The notes under the pieces were generated by a model. It was not told the origin of the DNA. It was given only the letters and a program-made list of their open reading frames with translations, and made no database searches. Below, in pieces: positions 60,418-64,000 of a DNA stretch of 64,000 nucleotides; positions within the stretch are counted from its first letter, which is position 1, and each line of letters opens with the position of its first letter. The stretch covers positions 62,001 through 126,000 of the forward strand of contig CAMLKK010000005.1 of the NCBI GenBank assembly GCA_946480715.1. The letters run 5' to 3'. A program made the translations under genes and the position numbers. The DNA is from an uncultured Bacteriovorax sp. Lineage in GTDB: Bacteria > Bdellovibrionota > Bacteriovoracia > Bacteriovoracales > Bacteriovoracaceae.

Positions 60418-60774
60418 ATGAAGAAGTTGATGTTTTTAGTCGGACTATTTTTTATGAGTTCGCAGTTAATGGCAGAGACCATTCTCACTCCAATGGTAGA
60501 TTTCATTCCCAATGAAGAAATGGGCTTTTACTTTGAAATCAAAACAACCAAATTTAAAAACGTCACGCTCGATTGCCAAAGTTTCGTGACGGGAATCAAT
60601 TTTGAAGAAGAGAGTGGAGAGCGCCACGACTTTTATCTAGACATGTTTCAATGTGAGGAAGCTTTTCATTTCTTCAACAATTCGAAAAATGACAATGTTC
60701 CGGTTTGTCTGGGTGTAGATAAAGATCTTAACGAATTGATTGTGACCCATGACAGTGAAGAGAACTGTAAATAA
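60418..60774 (+). CDS. Small secreted protein of unknown function
   Basis: 118 residues, signal peptide (FLVGLFFMSSQLMA), AAGGGG upstream of ATG 60418. Four Cys in the mature part (LDCQS, QCEEA, VCLG, ENCK) suggest two disulfides. Acidic overall. No family recognised. Ends seven bases before a perfect 17-bp inverted repeat. Confidence 0.65.
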   Translation: MKKLMFLVGLFFMSSQLMAETILTPMVDFIPNEEMGFYFEIKTTKFKNVTLDCQSFVTGINFEEESGERHDFYLDMFQCEEAFHFFNNSKNDNVPVCLGVDKDLNELIVTHDSEENCK

Positions 60775-60781
60775 AATATTC

Positions 60782-60826
60782 CAATCATTATTATTGAAAT
60801 TAAATTGAATTCAATAATAATGATTG
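60782..60826. repeat. Perfect 17-bp inverted repeat
   Basis: CAATCATTATTATTGAA (60782-60798), 11-bp spacer, TTCAATAATAATGATTG (60810-60826). It fills the gap between two genes and ends one base before ATG 60828. GC content is very low. It has no T tract typical of a terminator, and it leaves no Shine-Dalgarno sequence for the next gene. Confidence 0.9.
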
Positions 60827-60827
60827 A

Positions 60828-62012
60828 ATGATGAAACGTTTCACAACTTTAAAAAAATCATTCTTATTATTTTATCTGATCATTATATTTATCGCAGTTG
60901 CATGTTCGTATTCTGCAAAGGTAATAGAAGAAAAGAAGCTTGTAAGTTCTATTTCTAAAAAAAGCAAGCCACCTATCAATCGAAAACCTAGAACTAATTT
61001 TAAAACTCGCTTTAAGAATTTGAAAGAAAATCCTTTATTGAGTTGCAATCTTGAATTTTTCAATGAAATGACAAAAGATGAATTCAGGGTCATGTCAATA
61101 GAAAATTTTTTTATTAAAGATTGGGAGGTATTCTTTCAATCAAACGTCTACAACGTCCAGATAGTTAAGGATGAGTGCTTGAGAACCTTAGGAGTACTGG
61201 CTTCGAATGGAATTAAAAGCACCGATCCGTTTGTTCTACACAATCTCATAAATCAACCACAAAAATTAAAATCTATTCTTTTAACATCGACGATCCCGAA
61301 TCCGATGATAATAGGTGTAGCCAATGAATTTAAAGCCGTCATTACACGATTTAATCAGCCTAAAATATTTGTCCGCGAGAAAGAATATGAGCGTTCAAAT
61401 GTTGAACAATTTATTACAAGTTTTAAGCAATCGTTAGATTTGAATGGACACATACCAACTCTCGAAAGTTACGAAATTGGCAAGGAATATTCATTCTGTG
61501 GATATTATAATAAAGCGGACATTTATTCTGACAAAAAAGGCACCAAGACTAACTACTATTTTAACCCCTGTTCATATGAAGATAGGCTGAATAGGTTTCG
61601 CATTAAAGAGGTTGATGGTGAATGGCTTCAGCTGGAGCAGATTTCAGCTATTAATGAGGAATATGGTGGTAGCACGGTGGAGGAATTCCCCCAAATTGAC
61701 TCCCAATTGATCTTTTTGAAAATTAGAGAAATAACGACTCCCTATGTGCTCACTGATGGTGTGATGTCCATTGCATTGAGTGATACAAGGATCAGCACTA
61801 TAGATCTCGGCGATAAAGGGTTTGTAGTTACAAATAATGCCTATACTTGCGACAGTAGAATTGATTATCCTCTCATTGGCTGGAATTTAAAATTCTCTAC
61901 TAATGAAGGAAAGTTTTTTGAGTATCCCAAAGGGTTTAACCCTTTAAATGCCAGATATTTAAAAAATTTTAATGCTAACAATCTTGAAATAGAACCTTGG
62001 TGTGGCACATGA
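60828..62012 (+). CDS. AT-rich orphan lipoprotein
   Basis: 394 residues with a lipoprotein signal (LIIIFIAVAC). ATG 60828 and ATG 60831 are both possible; neither has a Shine-Dalgarno sequence because the inverted repeat occupies that space. Mature part contains several Cys (LSCNLE, DECLRT, YSFCGYY, NPCSYED, YTCDSR, EPWCGT). No family was recognised. GC content appears lower than in the housekeeping genes of the window. Its stop overlaps the next start (ATGA). It may represent recently acquired or fast-evolving envelope genes. Confidence 0.65.
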   Translation: MMKRFTTLKKSFLLFYLIIIFIAVACSYSAKVIEEKKLVSSISKKSKPPINRKPRTNFKTRFKNLKENPLLSCNLEFFNEMTKDEFRVMSIENFFIKDWEVFFQSNVYNVQIVKDECLRTLGVLASNGIKSTDPFVLHNLINQPQKLKSILLTSTIPNPMIIGVANEFKAVITRFNQPKIFVREKEYERSNVEQFITSFKQSLDLNGHIPTLESYEIGKEYSFCGYYNKADIYSDKKGTKTNYYFNPCSYEDRLNRFRIKEVDGEWLQLEQISAINEEYGGSTVEEFPQIDSQLIFLKIREITTPYVLTDGVMSIALSDTRISTIDLGDKGFVVTNNAYTCDSRIDYPLIGWNLKFSTNEGKFFEYPKGFNPLNARYLKNFNANNLEIEPWCGT

Positions 62013-62968
62013 TGAGTCTCATTATATTAGAATTTCTTTTGAGTTTGATTAATTTTGCATGGTCAAATTGCGAGCTTTACCAGTCTGGTTTCCATACGAT
62101 TGCAAATTATGAAGGTGTAAGAAGCCTAGAGAATTCGAAAAAATTTTATCGTTACCACCATTTCAATAGAAGCATTCTTTTAGATTATGGGGCAATCGGT
62201 TCTATCGAAAATTTAAAAATCCAAGAAATAAGTTTTTTTGGACAGAGATGCACAGACTCGTCGGTTGGAATGTTCTATGGTGTTCAAAGTGAACGACCGC
62301 AGATCGCAGTAAATTTGTGTTCAGCCATTAATCCAAAAGATTATCCAACTACTTTCTTGTTATATGATAAATCAGAAAAGAAGTTAAAAATTCCTCATAA
62401 AGTGGAATTGAAGCCATTGAAAGATTTCAATCCTGAGAAGTTAGTCTCATTAGAAAATAACATAAAGCTTTTTCTGAAAGATAAAATTTTCAGAGGGACT
62501 GACCAGTTGTCATTAGATCCTGAGGATTATGAAGTTCTTAACTTTGAACACCATATATATGATACATCAGAATTGATTTTAACAATCGCGAATGCACAGT
62601 CTTTAGGAAAAAATAGTCAAATTAAATACAAGTTCAAGGTCGTGTTTTTGAGTCTTGATCAACAACCTTGGTATATAGCAGATTCAGCATATATTGATCC
62701 TTGCAGCTCATTGTATAACGAAAATTATCCGAGACCTCAGCAGCAAGAAAATATTGGATACATTGAACTTTTTAAATACGGTTGGATTTATACTGATGAA
62801 CGAGCTCCAAGTTTTCTTCAGTTCGATGAAAAGATTGAAAATGGAATGTACCAACTTTTTATGTATAAGGATTTAAGTGTGATTGAAAAAGGTTCCGATA
62901 GAAAAGTCCCTGCAGATGGATCAAGTCATGGTTTGGGGTTGATACCTAAAAAGGAAATAAAGAAGTAA
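62009..62968 (+). CDS. AT-rich orphan secreted protein
   Basis: 319 residues from ATG 62009, which overlaps the previous stop by four bases; TTG 61997 is a less likely start. Signal peptide (LIILEFLLSLINFAWS). Mature Cys residues (SNCELY, RCTDS, NLCSAI, DPCSSL) are spaced somewhat like those of the preceding lipoprotein, so the two could be distant relatives. No family recognised. Coupled to the next gene by TAATG. Confidence 0.65.
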   Translation: MMSLIILEFLLSLINFAWSNCELYQSGFHTIANYEGVRSLENSKKFYRYHHFNRSILLDYGAIGSIENLKIQEISFFGQRCTDSSVGMFYGVQSERPQIAVNLCSAINPKDYPTTFLLYDKSEKKLKIPHKVELKPLKDFNPEKLVSLENNIKLFLKDKIFRGTDQLSLDPEDYEVLNFEHHIYDTSELILTIANAQSLGKNSQIKYKFKVVFLSLDQQPWYIADSAYIDPCSSLYNENYPRPQQQENIGYIELFKYGWIYTDERAPSFLQFDEKIENGMYQLFMYKDLSVIEKGSDRKVPADGSSHGLGLIPKKEIKK

Positions 62969-63483
62969 TGTTAAATATTTTTACGCTTCCTTTGGACCAT
63001 GATTCATCTTGGGTGCAGGTTTTAACAGGCATACATTTTTTATTGGCGTTTTTAATGACGCTTAAAAATCGCCACTCAAGTTTAGTTTGGACGCTCTTTT
63101 CGATCTTTTTAGCTTTTTTGTGTGCAGATGAGTTTTTGATGATCCATGAGTATTTCAAATTCACATACAACTTTCATAATAAAGTATTTGCAGATTTTTT
63201 TGTATTTCTTTATGGAGTTCTTTCTTGTATCGGAGCAATCATTTTTTTAAAAAAGTATACTCTCGTTAAAGGACAGAAGTTAGTAATGTTCTTTATGTTT
63301 ATTCTCATGTGCACCGTTGTGGCCAATGATGTTTTTAATATCTCTTTTTTCTATATGAAAAATGCCGCTGAAGAATGCTGTGAGCTGCTAATATCAGCTT
63401 CAATGATAGTTTTCATTAAATGGTTCGATTTTAAAAGATCGGATTCTATTGAAAATTCTTCAATGCTCCCAACAGATCCTTAA
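62968..63483 (+). CDS. Small polytopic membrane protein
   Basis: 171 residues, about five membrane helices. Acidic and histidine residues sit in the membrane region (CADEFLMIHEYF), with further Asn/Asp (VANDVFN) and a Cys pair (EECCELL). These could bind metal or form a small hydrolase-like active site, but no family was recognised. Translationally coupled to the upstream secreted protein gene. Its 3' end overlaps the convergent hydrolase gene by 38 bp. Confidence 0.6.
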   Translation: MLNIFTLPLDHDSSWVQVLTGIHFLLAFLMTLKNRHSSLVWTLFSIFLAFLCADEFLMIHEYFKFTYNFHNKVFADFFVFLYGVLSCIGAIIFLKKYTLVKGQKLVMFFMFILMCTVVANDVFNISFFYMKNAAEECCELLISASMIVFIKWFDFKRSDSIENSSMLPTDP

Positions 63484-64000
63484 TCGTCGATACTTCCGTA
63501 ATCTCTATGAAGATGTCATCTTCACCATGATTGCCTAATGTTTCATTGATGGCTTCAAAAATTTGAAATTGTACTTCTGGAGAGTCTTCCATTTTAGAGT
63601 GCATGTCCGATCGCAGTTCGTTTGTCACTTCTGTATATTTCGTATTACGGGCAACTGTTGGATCGCCATGAATAAATGGGATTAAGCCTTCACCGAAAAA
63701 ATTTAAATTGCGTTTTACGTTTTGAGGAATGATTGTTTTGTTCATGCCGACTGCATCGATAGAGACAATAAGGTCGATGGAGCGGAAGCCGTTTTTCACT
63801 GAGTTTAATTCATTGGCGATTTCTATAGCTGTATCGCCACCGAAACTGTGGCCCACGAGAACGACTGGTTGATCAGGAGCGTGTTTTTTAATTTCGCTCA
63901 GGATTTTATCGTGTTCTTCCCATGAGAATTTTTTTGCTCCTGGCATACCTTCGGCCATTTCACTTATGCCATCACCATTTGAAATTCCGAAAGCAGAAAA
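63446..64000 (-). CDS. Alpha/beta hydrolase, lipase-like (5' end outside window)
   Basis: The reading frame is open to the last base of the window, so the true start lies beyond 64000; ATG 63958 is internal. The visible 185 codons include VVLVGHSFGGDTAIEIAN with the nucleophile Ser elbow, a VSIDAVGMNK strand and a late GNHGEDD that may hold the catalytic His. A segment ISNGDGISEMAEGMPG precedes these. Members are lipases, esterases or thioesterases. Location cannot be judged without the N-terminus. Its 3' end overlaps the convergent membrane protein gene by 38 bp. Confidence 0.75.
   Translation of the reverse strand, partial: FSAFGISNGDGISEMAEGMPGAKKFSWEEHDKILSEIKKHAPDQPVVLVGHSFGGDTAIEIANELNSVKNGFRSIDLIVSIDAVGMNKTIIPQNVKRNLNFFGEGLIPFIHGDPTVARNTKYTEVTNELRSDMHSKMEDSPEVQFQIFEAINETLGNHGEDDIFIEITEVSTIKDLLGALKNFQ

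Overview
The window is a gene-dense chromosomal segment of a low-GC, Gram-negative, flagellated bacterium. It carries Mla-type outer-membrane lipid transport, many signal peptides and lipoboxes, an elongasome operon and a large flagellar operon, plus a murein tripeptide ligase, a KAP-rich histone H1-like protein, a long-form PPDK and many orphan secreted proteins. Together these point to a Bdellovibrionota-like organism, probably of the Bacteriovorax/Peredibacter/Halobacteriovorax type, which are predatory. That assignment is inference; no rRNA gene is present.

Layout. 1-5.4 kb: 3' end of an MsbA-like ABC exporter, glyS, ppdK. 5.4-12.5 kb: secreted and hydrolytic proteins, including a leftward three-gene operon made of a lipoprotein with a nucleoside-phosphorylase-like domain, a lipoprotein with an IucA/IucC (NIS synthetase)-like fold and an alpha/beta hydrolase. 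12.6-17 kb: mpl translationally coupled to a probable SleB-like wall hydrolase, then metK. 17-21.7 kb: small envelope genes, an intact sigma-54 response regulator, a GT-C glycosyltransferase and a RAYT-type Y1 transposase. 21.6-24.5 kb (minus): lipoprotein-mlaE-mlaF-mlaD. 24.7-40.5 kb: one flagellar operon: TPR protein, degenerate sigma-54-type regulator, flgB, flgC, fliE, fliF, fliG, a stand-alone FliG C-domain paralogue, fliH, fliI, fliJ, motE-like, fliK, flgD, a TIGR02530-type gene and flgE, closed by a strong terminator. 40.6-43.8 kb: YiiX-like lipoprotein, ferredoxin, PpiD-like chaperone. 44-48.6 kb: mreC-mreD-mrdA-rodA. 48.7-51.4 kb: marR-feoA-feoB. 51.4-57.2 kb (minus): degenerate rhodanese, HD hydrolase, glutaredoxin, H1-like protein, TadG-like protein. 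57.2-64 kb: a gap with several hairpins, a zinc-ribbon membrane protein, ssb, a putative secreted metzincin, and a run of AT-rich orphan envelope genes.

How it works together. The main functional blocks are flagellum assembly, wall elongation (MreCD-PBP2-RodA), wall recycling or remodelling (Mpl, SleB-like), outer-membrane lipid homeostasis (Mla) and ferrous iron uptake. The strongest candidates for undescribed biology are the FliG C-domain paralogue, which has lost conserved torque-face charges; the pair of lipoproteins carrying folds normally found on cytoplasmic enzymes; and the flagellar-operon regulator that has lost GAFTGA and Walker B. Several perfect inverted repeats (29824-29910, 51972-52042, 60782-60826) are also unexplained. 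All family assignments were made by eye from motifs, without database searches.
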